Source of the DNA: Mactra quadrangularis
Lineage: Eukaryota; Mollusca; Bivalvia; Venerida; Mactridae
Assembly: GCA_025267735.1 (NCBI GenBank)
Contig: CM046307.1
Location: forward strand, 50,697,395 to 50,761,394
Direction: 5' to 3'
DNA length: 64,000 bases
Shown here piece after piece: positions 1 through 12,000 of this stretch (position 1 is the first letter of the stretch; each line of letters opens with the position of its first letter). The notes under the pieces are model-generated. The model was not told the origin of the DNA. It did no database searches and saw only the letters and a program-made list of their open reading frames with translations. Both the position numbers and the translations under genes were made by a program.

Positions 1-55
1 TTTATCATCAATATTTACTGCTATTCATCATCAATAATTACTGCTATAATTTCAG

Positions 56-3000
56 AATCGTCCTAGTTGTTTGATGCCATTCTTTTGTCTACAAGTATTT
101 GTGTTCTGTATTACATGTTTGTCTGTTGTAAGCTACATGACTTATGCTCCTGACATCAAAGTCTGGGTTGTTCAACAAGGAATGGTTTGTATTTTCTCTT
201 GTTACAGTTCTGCATTTTATAGAGTATATTTATTTAAGAATGATTATGGAAACTGACCCAAAAAAAAACCAGCAACTGATGTGTATGTGATATTAGTTAC
301 ATTAAGTTTAATGAGACTTCTTCATGGATTTAAACAACTTTAAACTTTTAAATGTTGATCCTTATTTTTCTTGACTCATTCAGATACATGTTACTAACAT
401 AGTTAGTTGATATTCAAAGTATGATGTGTGTTTTTTCAAACTGGTCATGTAATCAAAGTTATAAAAAACAAAGACAGCAACTGGTTGTTTTCTTTATCAT
501 TGTTTTTCCCAGTCAAGTACACCCAAGGACTCTGGTACACCTTATTAAATTTAAAGTCAAATTTTGCCCAATATTTAATTGAAATGTTGCTGAAGGCATA
601 TTGTGTATTGAACTAAGGCCCTAAGTTGCATGTGTTATCATTGTACCTGTATGTTACATATATACATGTATAATTTCAGGCTGATGTCCCAGCTATGGAT
701 AGACTATTAGAGATGGATGAGAGATGGTTTATGTTATGGATTGTTATTTTGTTTGTTCTCAGTCTCTCAATTCAGGTAAGTTTATCTTGTGATTGCAATG
801 TTCGAAACAAATTCCGGTAACTTTTAGGCAGTTATATACGACCTGTTTATTAAAAAATCACCACAAAAGTGCCATATATTGTTAATTTTTACACTAATAT
901 CTTTCAAAATTCTGAAAAATGCAGTGTAATTATCCTTACCTTTGGAAATCAGCAAAAAATCACCCTAAAACAAATACCATCTATTTGTGAATTATTGTCA
1001 TTTTGCTCATCGTCTAAAGGCCAAATTTTGGCCCTGATTAAGGTCAAATAGTCACTAGTATCATTGCTTGCTCATGATGTTAAAACACTTGTACTGTGAT
1101 AATTATGTGTTTACCTATTTATTTCAGGCTTACCTTATCAATATGGTCTGGGCTTGTTACAAATATACCCAACTGACACTAAGCAAACGTAATGTTGTTA
1201 GAGAGTACACAACTGACCCTGATGGAGAGGTATGTTATCTTCTTGTATATTTTTTTTTTAATTTTTGAGGAGGGGCTTAACGCCATAGCAACACATTGTA
1301 TAGTTTATAACACTGCTGTCTGTTAACCTACTCATTGTTCCTAGAAAGGCTAAATCTCTGGATTTAGCTGTTAACCACTTGGTGAATGCTTCTATCAGTG
1401 ACTGACAACTACCCTACATGATTTAAAAGCAGTGGTAGGAGGGAGAATGGCTTTAGAAATCATTTCATGATCCAATTTTATAAAAGTATTCTCTTTTTTT
1501 GGGTTAGTGAAAATTGCTTATTTTATATAGTTAAGCTAGTTGATAATGTTTGCCCATTACTATAAATGATAACAATAAATCAAGCCGGTTTTGGAGAAAA
1601 TTTTAGATGATGACTGTGTTCATTATTTTGTGTACTTGATATATTTTATAATGATTATTCCAAAACAGAAAAGCAGGGAGTTGCACCCTGTCCTTTTTCT
1701 ATCATCTCTGCCCTTTTAGTTCTCCTCACTTTGCAGCAATTGTAACTTTGAAACTTCATCCCGCTGATGTGCCCTGTCCCTTTTAAAAGGCTTTTTACTG
1801 CAGCACAGCCCTTTCCATATTCTCAAATAGTCACTTTATTGTATTTATATTCATAGCCGGATTTTTCAACGGCCAGTTGGGAGTCGGTGTCGTTAACAAT
1901 TGCGTTAAAGTTTTTCTTTTTCTTATATACAATAAAAACTCTGAAAACCGGACCCTCTGAAAACCGGAATCCTCTGAAAACCGGACGATTTTAAAAGTCC
2001 CATATTTTTCCCTATTAAATGCATTGAAAAATATCCTCTTAAAACCGGACACTCTGAATTCCGAATACCGGACCTTTTGCCATGGCTTCTAATGATAAAT
2101 ATGCATAAAAAATCCTCTGAAAACCGGACACCAAGTGTCAACTTTCTGTGTATTGTAACAGTCAGTTAATCTTAATCCCTGACAGATGTCAAATGTTAAT
2201 TAAATATCCAAGCATTTTATCTATACAGGTGTGAAAAAAACTTGTCTGTCATTGTTTAGGAGTCTTGTAATGTTTGTTTTGTATAAACATGTATTGTTGT
2301 ACAGACATAATTTGTGAAAATATTTTAATTTCAAATATAGTTTTTATACAAATAAAAAGGCTACATATTTGTTTTCAAAATTACTAAAGTTTGTTAGTTG
2401 TAAGAAAATAATGATGTCTATCTTTTTATTTTGAGTAAGATATTGGAAAATAGTTTATATGATGTTGTTATTGTTGTTATGTGATAGTATGCATTCATTT
2501 TATTGAGAATAGCATCTATATTTATGGGTTATATATTTGAATGTATATAAAGTCCATTGATAACAATCATGAACATGTAACTACAGAAAAGTTATAATAA
2601 TTTAATCATCTTTTTTCTCAGTAAATTTACACTTACCAACCCAAAATTGACTAAACTTAAATAAAAATGAATTAAGATATAGCTGAACTATCAATTTAAT
2701 GTAGGGAAATGTCCCAACAAACCCATAGCTATGTTTGATTAGTGATTCCATATAAACCTCTGAAAACCGGAATCCTCTGAAAACCGGACTTTTTGGTCAG
2801 TCCGAGCCAGGTCCGGTTTTCAGAGTTTTTACTGTATCTGCCATTTATTGTCATATTTTTGTGAAACTTCATACAATGATAACATACCATGTGATGAACA
2901 GAATTAGAAAGTAATCTCAACTGTACATGCCTTTATTATGGATTATTTCCCTTTGTAATTTTTGCATTAAAGTTTTTTAATCTGGCTTCAATGTGGTTTC

Positions 3001-3112
3001 CACATTACATTTCTTGTTTTATGTATTATTACAGTTGTTGCTACCACCCAAGTATGAAGAAGCTATTAAAATGGAACAGAATGTAACTCCACCACCACCA
3101 TACACTGCTTAG
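56..3112 (+). CDS. LAPTM4A: LAPTM4-family lysosomal transmembrane protein, 3' part (four exons, 5' end outside window)
   Basis: Exons 56-184, 680-775, 1128-1229 and 3035-3112 (stop TAG) have clean AG/GT borders and all join in phase 0, giving 134 residues. The first exon carries RPSCLMPFFCLQVF and a hydrophobic span (third membrane helix of the family). The second carries the luminal piece and most of the fourth helix (WFMLWIVILFVLSLSIQ). The third starts AYLINMVWACYKY, very like vertebrate LAPTM4A. The last has two PY motifs, LLPPKYEEA and PPPPY, before the C-terminus. In the family these bind the WW domains of NEDD4 ligases and direct sorting to late endosomes and lysosomes. The start codon and first two helices lie upstream of base 1. 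LAPTM4B is the alternative; invertebrates may have one ancestral gene, so the A/B label is tentative. The family call is firm. Confidence 0.9.
1272..1485 (-). repeat. SINE fragment, family A (minus orientation), LAPTM4 intron
   Basis: The stretch from TTAACGCCATAGCAACA through AAATCTCTGGATTTAGCTG and CAGTGGTAGGAGGGAGAATGG matches, with many substitutions, the copy at 11067-11360. That copy keeps its tRNA-like head. This copy lacks a recognisable head. Confidence 0.7.
1920..2145. repeat. Element with repeated CCTCTGAAAACCGGA motif
   Basis: Five or more copies of CTCTGAAAACCGGA or close variants lie in 225 bases, starting after ACAATAAAAA. A second, shorter copy lies at 2750-2836. It is in the large last intron of the LAPTM4 gene. 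Small reading frames here are repeat-derived and are not genes. Confidence 0.75.
2750..2836. repeat. Short copy of the CCGGTTTTCAGAG element with inverted ends
   Basis: It begins AAACCTCTGAAAACCGGA and ends TCCGGTTTTCAGAGTTTTTACTGT, so the two ends are inverted repeats. This suggests a short non-autonomous inverted-repeat element. It is related to 1920-2145. Confidence 0.7.
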
Positions 3113-3540
3113 AGAAAATTGTACAAGATTGTTATTGTGTTGATCATCAAAAAATATATATAGACTGGTTACTATCTAGATAGAAAAAAATGGTTTTCTA
3201 TTAATTCATATTTTTGGACTGGTTTTCTGTAAAGATTTTTGGACTGGTTTTTCCACGGATAAAGATTTCGGAGCTAGTTTTCTATTAATAAAAATTATGA
3301 ACTTGTTTTCTTCCAATCAAGATTTTTTAAATAATTTTTTGTAATTCTGTTGTTGGCGTACTGATGATCACGCAAGGTTTGGATGAAATCCAGTAGATTG
3401 AATTTAAAACTTTTATTATATTTTTTTTGTAAATTGTGGGTTATTTGTTATATTATATGCACTCTTTTTTGTCTTTTTACTGGCTTACGTTTTCAGTGGA
3501 CCTGAACTTTCTTCTTTTGCAAATAAAAGTGTGTTATTTT
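3113..3540 (+). promoter_or_regulatory. Proximal 3' UTR and poly(A) signal of the LAPTM4 gene
   Basis: The stop codon at 3110-3112 is followed by T/A-rich sequence with no coding potential. An AATAAA at 3522-3527 is followed within about 10 bases by a GT/T-rich stretch (TGTGTTATTTTTTTG), the usual layout of an animal cleavage site. Further AATAAA motifs occur near 4302, 4482, 4675, 4808, 5467 and 5583, so longer 3' UTRs are possible. Which is used cannot be told from sequence. Confidence 0.5.
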
Positions 3541-3954
3541 TTTGTAATGAGGTCTTGTAATGGTTTTCTTCAATGAATGTCAGCCATCTAGGGTTTTATC
3601 ATACTTGGTTTTTTCCTTCTTTAAATAATGTTTTCAACTGTATATTCTTAAAATTGAAATTATTGTGTTTGTTTGTTGTTTTAATCATTCTGCAAGAGTT
3701 TGAAATGTGGATTTTTTATAGCTGTGTTTGTTACATTTTCATTGTAATGTATTGGTTGACCAAGATCTTGGCTGTGAAAACTGAAAACTGAAAGTGCTCG
3801 AGACTTGCAAATTTCACAAACTGGTTTAGATAGAGTATCTTAAATATATAAAATATGTTTAATGTTAACAGGGTTGTGTAATTTTCATGTATAACTTAAA
3901 TAGAATATTGTATTTAAACCTATATAAAAAATAACTCAACCCTATTAATGAATA

Positions 3955-5300
3955 CATTTATAATGGTGTTCAAAACTAGAAAATAGAGTCATTTTTAGTA
4001 GAGACCTTAGATTACTATATCATATTTATTGTGTAAAATATGTTGTAGGTATATCTGTATTTCAACTATTTTATATTAAATGGTTAGATCTAGGTAATGT
4101 GAGTAGGGGTCTAGTCTCTGCCCCAAAGAATTTTCAAAACAAAAACATTTAAAATTTTATTCTTATTGATAATTTTCTGTGAGAAACCTCCTTGCACCTT
4201 GGAAAATGTCTAAATATTACCTTGTGAATTTACTATCTGACCTACAAAGTAATTGCTAATGTATTTAAAAAAAATTGTAATATACCAAGGCTCTAGGATA
4301 TAATAAAGTTTCAAGATTAAGCATTGAGTTTTGTCATGTAACAATTTGCTAGTCTCCACTTACCCAGTCATTTCGATAATTACATAGATTTTCATTCTTT
4401 GTATCATATGATGATCTGTTGTGGTTTTCACTTATACTCATGTCAAAATGACCTCTCACTCTATTACTTATGTGGTAAAATTAATAAAAGAGTGTTTTCT
4501 TAAATCATTAGTGTAAGGACTTATACTTACCAAAAATTGTTTTGAACCCATAATAATCTCTTTTGCCAAGAACTTATTTGAGAAGAGAAGTACAAATTAG
4601 CATTGCTATTTATTCAATCCTAAAATTTCTTTGGATCTTTCTAATGTATAAAAATTATGTACTTGTTTGTTGGTAAATAAATATTGTAAAAACTAACGAA
4701 GGACTTATAATATGCTATTGTATGTGATACTTAAACTTAGCTTTTATTGTTACCTGTGATTTGTTAGCACACTCCTTGGTAGCACATGTTAAATAATGAT
4801 AAAGCATAATAAACGATTAAGGACACTTAAAAAATTGTAATATAGAAAAAAAGACACTTAAATTTAGTATCTGTTAACTATGTCTTTTTGCACCCTATTA
4901 AAATATGTTTCATATCAAGTTTTTTTCAGCATCTGTGTATCGGTTAAAATAAGTCATTGTTCAAAACTAGAAAATTGGATCATAATTATTTAGAAGATCT
5001 TAGCTACTCTGTATATATGTCATACTTATTGTGTACTATATGTTGTTGGACTGTCTGTATATCAATCGTTGTTCATTACATTTTTAAATCTAGGTTGGAT
5101 GAGTAGGGCGTATTGTCCCTAATCCAGAGAATTTTCATAGCACATGGCAAAAAATTTAGAAATTTGTTTTCTGACTCAATTTCTGAGTGATAAGCTTTGT
5201 GTATGAAACCTGCAGGATGAATAATATTCAGATGTACCCTTGTTATTGGACTGTCTTTCCTGGAAAGTAATTGATTTATATGAATATGTGTGAATTGATA
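3955..5300 (+). repeat. Diverged tandem duplication (about 1 kb unit) downstream of LAPTM4
   Basis: 3965-4150 (GTTCAAAACTAGAAAATAGA ... TATTGTGTAAAATATGTTGTAGG ... GAGTAGGGGTCTAGTCTCTG) recurs at 4958-5150 (GTTCAAAACTAGAAAATTGG ... TATTGTGTACTATATGTTGTTGG ... GAGTAGGGCGTATTGTCCCT). The similarity continues more weakly for some hundred bases. It is an old direct duplication within the 3' region, with no coding content seen. Confidence 0.6.
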
Positions 5301-5599
5301 ACAATGTTAATGAACTAAAATTTGTGTTATACTAATATGTGTTGATGTTATGGTTTAACAAGTTTCTTGTGTCACCAAGTCAATTTCAGTTCAATAGCAT
5401 TAATAGAAATATCTAACATTTGTGGAACCTTAAAAATTAATTATTTTTCTAATTGTTTTTTCTTGAAATAAAACATATGTACTGTGTGATAGGGTTAATT
5501 TTGTGTACATATTTTGCTTTGGTTACTTACTTAATTAAATGGTTGGTTATAATGCAATGAATGTCAATGTATTTTTCATTTGAATAAAATCACAGTGTA

Positions 5600-6190
5600 A
5601 AAGTTTGTTTTGTAATTTTTATTCATCAGAAGATATATTAGATCATGGTTTGTATTGTCTGTCTGTCCATCCATAAACAATTTTGTGGCCTGGCAGGCCC
5701 AGAATAATATATTGACCAAAGCACATCTGTGATATGACTGTCCACAAAGATGTACAGTAACCTGCAAGGCCGTGTTTTATTAATTAATTACTTCATTATT
5801 ACAAACTTTAAGCAGGGTTTGACCCTAACAGTGTTCTGGTATTCAGAGGATTGCAAAAAAAATGGATGGATTCCTATTATCCTAGTGATTCTTAAATGAG
5901 AATTCCACCAGGATCTCAAAAATAATAGCCCTGCTCTAATTTGAATTGCCAAGAATTGTTAGTCACACATTTGCAAATCTGTGTCTGAATTATTTGTCTC
6001 TTATTGAAGGTATCGTGAACACGAAGGAATCCCTGGTAAACATATGGTGTTGAACCGTAATCTTAAAAATTTTCTGTCATCTGAAGCAAGAATTTGCACC
6101 ACATCTTGCCCTGAACTAGGTACTGTTCAAGGCAGAGTTATGTAGTGTCACGGTACTTGCCTGTTCACATTATGGGGAGAAGGATTTGTA
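5600..6190. other. Intergenic stretch with no recognised feature
   Basis: Between the last possible LAPTM4 poly(A) signal (near 5583) and the tRNA-like sequence at 6192 I see no exon-like reading frame, repeat family or strong structure. Confidence 0.5.
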
Positions 6191-6191
6191 A

Positions 6192-6265
6192 GCCGCTGGA
6201 TAGCTCAGTCGGGTGAGCACTGGCCTTGTAAGCAAGGGGTCCTGGGTTTGAGTCCCAAGTCAGGC
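6192..6265 (+). repeat. tRNA-like sequence (tRNA-Lys/Thr type), probably a SINE head or tRNA pseudogene
   Basis: GGATAGCTCAGTCGGGTGAGC forms a good D arm and A box. GGTTTGAGTCCC is a near-consensus B box with a T stem of four pairs. The anticodon position reads TGT (Thr), while the body resembles tRNA-Lys. The acceptor arms pair poorly (only three or so of seven) and the anticodon stem has a mismatch. It is therefore unlikely to be a working tRNA. No sequence downstream matches the other SINE tails in the window. Confidence 0.55.
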
Positions 6266-6759
6266 TGCATATTTTTCTTACCTTGTGACACAGTAAAACT
6301 TGTGAAACGCTTTACTTATATAAAGAAAAATATGATAAACTTTTTTGTAACAAAATGCCTTTAATCATTTCACTGTAAGTCTCGTCTTGTCACTATATGT
6401 GGTCATCAAATTAATGAACTTTTCAACTGGCCAAGCACTTTTTGTCTACAGACAAAATGCTAATACTTCGAGAAATAGATGCTATGTGAAACAATGAGTA
6501 ACATATGGTATTGATTTAACTTGCATAGGGCAATACATACTGATTTTTATCAGGTTTATCTGAAACATAGTGGATAATGTCATCTAGTATTTCAAAATTG
6601 GTCATGATTATGCACGTTCAATAATGAATTTTAATATGACTATACTAAAAGTTCGGGTGACATAAATTTAGAAGGACCATAATATTCATTCTGTACACAA
6701 ACGGTCTGAGTGACCTTCTATTTATAGAATGCCATAATATTTTATAACGAATACCGTCA

Positions 6760-6904
6760 GGGGGAGTAACCGTGTTCATTTCACGAGCCGGTGCCCGGAC
6801 TGTTAACGTCCATGTTTTGATCATGTGATGTATTAGAATGGACCAATCAGAAAAGCGTATTCATGTCATATGGTGAGCAACCAGTCGTTTACAAAATGGC
6901 TGCC
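6760..6904 (+). promoter_or_regulatory. Probable AGBL5 promoter and first (5' UTR) exon
   Basis: Locally GC-richer sequence contains a CCAAT box (ACCAATCAG, 6842-6850). It is followed by AAAATGGCTGCC directly joined to a strong donor GTAAGT at 6905. ATGGC(G/T)GCC next to a donor is the usual look of a YY1-type downstream core promoter element in a short animal first exon. Splicing from 6904 to the acceptor before 8959 would give a 5' UTR with a 10-codon upstream reading frame ahead of the AGBL5 start at 9029. Inferred; no transcript evidence. Confidence 0.4.
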
Positions 6905-8958
6905 GTAAGTAGATGTCAAAATTAAGCCTGAACATGTTTTTGTCATCGGAAGAAATTCTCACGTGTTTTATTTTTGTTATTCAGTCGTATGCCTGTAAGT
7001 AACATCAAATACTCTTTCTTGGTAAATAGAACGTTTTATCTTGGTGATTTTCTTCAGTTTCTAAGCAATTTTAGAAAACATGTGAATCATAGATTGATTC
7101 AAATTCAATGAACACCTGACATGATAAAACAGGCATGTTCGATAAAAGGCTTTTCAAACGATGAAATGACCTTAAAAAGGTTAAAGAAATAAATAATTCT
7201 GAAATGCCCCTTGTAAGTTATATACTCTATTGGTTGCCTAGAATATGTGTGTGTTTAAGATAAGATCCAATCAAAGACTCGGAATGTATACTGAATACGG
7301 CAATTACCGGTGAACCTGAAACACCGGTGATAACAAAGATATCCTGATTATAGACGCATGCGCGGCAAACAGATTTCTTTGTCTTATGCAATTTCTTTAC
7401 GTTGGTTTCCGCCATTTGTCTGGAGTGAAAGTTGTTTAAAAACACATGTCATTTTTTACGCGAAAATGAATATGAATATTTTGGCCGTGCCATTTTTTAT
7501 ATAAATCCAGCAGAAAATAGAGAAATGTTACATGCTATTTTCAGTTGTTGTTCTTTTTTAAAAAATAAATAACGGCAAGAAATTTTCCTTTATCGATTGA
7601 TTAAAATGGGTTAACTGCGCACATTTACTTTGCTGTTTACGTAGGACGTCACTGACCTTGGGAGAATTTTTAACTTGTCACCGGTAATACATATATTGGA
7701 ACAAAGATGACAAATTACTCTACTGATACAAGAATGGTTTTAATTTAACTTATTCTGTCAGGATTTTCGTAAACTGAAAATTGTAATCTGTTAAGAAGAC
7801 ATGGACTTATAAATCAGTAAATATAGCATGCTTGTAGTTCTTTGATTGGTTAGTGAAAATACGGTCTAAAAATAACATCACCGGTATATAGTATACCCTG
7901 TATAACGTTTTTAAACTGTCATGGCCCATGTTCCAACTGATCCAAATACAAAAAAGTAAAATATTTATTCACCTTTTTAACAGTTTGTTTTTGCATCGTA
8001 AATATTCTCAGAGAACATTTGGTATTTGTTAAAATCGGCTCCTAGTAATGAATAAGCATTTGGTCAAAAGAACAATTGAATTATAATTTTTCAAAACAAT
8101 ACTTTTTCACTTTGAAGAAATTCAAAGCTGGTCTGCGGTCATGATTTTTTTCCCTATATTATAAATGCTAAAATCATGTGATTTTTCAGAAATCCATTTT
8201 TGAACATTTGCAGGAATTCAAAGTATTATAGAGTCTATCAAACTTAAAATGATTGACATAAATACAAATTTTGAAGCTGTTTCTTAATTTTTCACATTTT
8301 TCGCTTTCTACCCTTTCAAAGAGGAATTGATTATAAGGTAACATGTCACATTTGTGTTATTCACACCTGCATTTGTAAGCACTTAAATTTGAATGTCTTA
8401 TCCTAGTGTAAGATGCTACATTAGTTTGCTGAAGGAACAAAAACATTGGACCTTCCATCAATTCATAGAAGAAAACATATATTTACACATTATTTTCTTC
8501 CTTTAAGATAGGACGGTGCGTGAGAAATACAAATGAATACATACACATCATGGTACAAACATTTACTTAGATCACATGATATAAAATTTGTAATAAACAG
8601 TAGTAGTGTATACAAACTTATATATATACATAATTATCTACTCCATGCATTCTCATACAATATCTAAAGTAGAAGTACTAGAACAAGCGCTCCAAACTTA
8701 AGCTTCATATCTAATGGTCACCATGTAGATATTGCATTCTTGTTTTGTTAAAATGTTTTGTGGCATCCTTTTTATGATTACAAGTTAAAAAACTGTTTGA
8801 AAATCTAAAACTTCTCCCACAGCTATTTAGCTGTGTGGAAGGTCTGTGTTTTGTTATTGTTCCTGGTATGTTTTAGGACTCCTTTTTTAAAAAATAATTT
8901 TGACAATTTGAAGTAGACATCTAGACGTTATGTAATCTATGATTATTTATTATTTCAG
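6905..8958 (+). other. Putative first intron of AGBL5; no gene seen
   Basis: AT-rich, with no conserved reading frame. A minus-strand frame at 7227-7445 contains AAATGGCGGAAACC, which looks promoter-like, but its product resembles nothing I know. The acceptor TATTTCAG at 8951-8958 would close this intron. Confidence 0.4.
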
Positions 8959-9028
8959 GAGTGTTGTTACAGATGCATGAATAAGTAAATCTTCCTGTTG
9001 TAGCAGGGAATATTGAGTTGTTAGCAAC

Positions 9029-12000
9029 ATGGAGACTAGATGTGGTGGATTGTTCTTTACCTCCAAGTTTGATTCTGGTAATCTTGCTAGGGTTGAAAAA
9101 GCATCGAAAGATGATGATGACGAAGATTCTGGGGGAGGTTTGTATCATTGACTGGTTTTAAGTAGGGCTGTTACGATATAAATGTGTTCTGGTATATAAA
9201 TATTGCAGTATGCAGCTGCGGCAAAACATACCACAGTTCGAATTTAACATACCGATATTCAGCAATATTTTTATTTTCACAGAAAGATAATGCAGCTGTG
9301 TCTTGCGATTCTGTGCTTTAATATTAGAAGAAATCTTAGAGAAAAATATTACATCAAGAGTTGAGTTTTTGGTCATAAAATAATTTGTACTGCTATTCTC
9401 CCATTTACCACAATTCTAAATCATGTTAGGCAATTGTCAGTCACTGATGAAAGTATGCACAATTGCTCCTACTCGCCCCTACTAAAATTTAAAAAATCGA
9501 TTACAATTCTGTCTGTTACAGGTGGTAAATATTTTGGTGATATTAAACCAGATTATGAATTCAATGTATGGACGAAACCTGATGCAGCAGGAACTGAGTT
9601 TGAGAATGGAAACAGGTATTTTTTATTAGATATAAATTTAGGTGTTATTTATTTGTAACTTGGCCTGAAAAATAGTTATGTTGCTGGATTCCTTATTGTG
9701 CAGCTGAAAAGTGGTACAGTAGAAGTATACCACCCCTATAGCCTAAAAGTTATAGGTATCCAATTACATTACACCTGAATGATGGAAGTAATTCAATGTT
9801 AACTTCTTGCTCAATAGAATATGCATATCCAATGTCCAGGTGAGATTTAAACTCAGGTCCTCTCAATCCTTAAGTTTATTTTCTACTATTTGACCACTTC
9901 TTCTTTAAATTATTTAACATGAGTAAAAGGATTACAAAAAAAAACAAAAAGGCAGATCAACTTTATGATCTTTTAAAATGGCATTAATGGCAATTATGTT
10001 GGAATTATACTAATTTATTTTAGCTCAATTGTAAAACCAAAAAAGTTCTTACTTTAGATTAATCACTTTCCAGTCTGCTTCCTGGTCCCCCCCATACTCA
10101 GCTAGTAGGATAAAGTTTCTTGCTCAAGGAAACAACAGGGTAGGTTTTGGATGAGGTTCAAAACAACCCAGTCTGGCTATCCAATGAATACCAGTCCAAC
10201 GGTGTAACTGCTTGGCCACGCTTGCTCCAATTCTGTTGGTCTTTGAGTAAACACAAATTGACTGTATGTTATGTTTTTTAAGGTCTTGGTTCTACTTTGG
10301 TATAAAAGGATGGAATCCTGGACGTCTTATAAAGATTAACATACAAAATATGAATCGTCAAGGTAAACTATATAGTCAAGGGCATTCTCCTATAGTTAAA
10401 ACTGTACCTGGAAGATTGAAATGGGAGAGAATCAGAGATAGACCTACCTTTGAGGTAAGTTCTCTCTGTGCTTTATAAACACTTTATAATACAGAAGTTT
10501 TTTCTTAATATAAAATCTTGTTTTTTTTCTTTCCCCTACCTATGACACAGGGATAAAATAGGTGAGGATTGTTTTGAGGTCAATGCCAGTTTGTTTTGTT
10601 AGTTATGACTCATACAGTTAAGTGACGATTTTTCAAGTGGCATCAGGCTTTTCAAAAGTCATAAAATGACCGATTTACGAACAGGTCTGTTGTTGGAATA
10701 ATATGGACAATGACCCCAAATTTAGCTTCTGTAGTTGTTGTGTGTGTTTATATGTCAAATGTTACTATGACATTTTTTATAAAGGAATGTAGTTTTATTT
10801 ATTTTGACAGGACTGATAGGTCCACATCTAATTCAGTTTTCCTAAATTTCAAAAAAAAATGTGTAAATATATTTATTATTTTCAGACAATAGATGGACAG
10901 TTCATCTTGTCATTTACATATCGGTTTCCAGAGTTTCGTGGAGCTACAACATATTTTGCATTTTGTTATCCATGGTCTTATACAGAAAGTCAAGACTGTT
11001 TGTCTGAGTTGGATAAGAAGTTTCAATATTGTAAAAATCTCAGTCATGATGTGTAAGTTCCAGATTTTGTTTGTTTGTTTTAACGCCATAGCAATAGATT
11101 GTATAGGTCATATCATAGTGATCAACCTACTTACTATTTCTAGAAAAGCTAAATCTCAGGATTTAGCTGTCAACCAGTTACTTGGCGCATGCTTCCATCA
11201 ATGACTGACAGCTACACTAAATGATTAAGAATCAGTGGTTGGAGGTAGAATGAACACAGAAATTATTTCACGACCAAAATCCACAAAAGTATGCCAAGTC
11301 TGGATATCCAACCCATGAACCCTCCATCAGTAGACTGGCATGCGACCAACTGAGCTAAACTCTGAATTTCTTCTGAATTAGGAATTTAGATAATTTTAAA
11401 CTTACACCCCATGTAATAGTTTCATGTTTGTATTTCAGTGCCCCAGACAATATATATTATCATAGAGAAGTGTTATGTTACTCATTAGATAGACTACGAA
11501 TTGATTTAATTACTATATCATCATGTCATGGTATGTTAGATGAAAATGAACCATTCTTTGACTGCAATCTCTTCCCAGAGAAAAATACAGAACAAAGATG
11601 TAGAAAGTTCAAAGGGAAAAGGGTAAAACTTTTTATTGATTTCCATTAATTTTAATCTTAAAATCTGTTGTGACCCTGAAGCCCCAGGCTAGTGAGAATT
11701 GATTTGGGCTTGTGAAAATTACTAAAGCAGTATAATTTAAATCAGTGGAACTGTTAGTCAACTGCTTAACTAGTCAGTGAAATACTTAGTTACTAATTAC
11801 ATATTTTCAGGCTTGTTAATAGTTGTGCCATTTACTGTGTAACATCATAAATCAGGCTTGTGTCTCAAGAACATTTTAAGTGATGACTGCTTAAAATAAT
11901 TATTTATCTAAGTTTGTCTTGATGGCAATTTGTTTCCAAAAAAAAAAAGATTTTTTGTCTATACAGTTAAACTTCTCTTGAGCATCACCCACTGGGAGGG

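Noticed and set aside
6192..6265. Functional tRNA-Thr (TGT) gene
   Set aside because: D and T arms are good, but the acceptor stem pairs at only about three of seven positions and the anticodon stem is mismatched; more likely a SINE head or pseudogene.
7227..7445. Minus-strand frame beginning near AAATGGCGGAAACC as a first exon of an antisense gene
   Set aside because: The promoter-like motif is suggestive, but no following minus-strand exons toward lower coordinates are recognisable.
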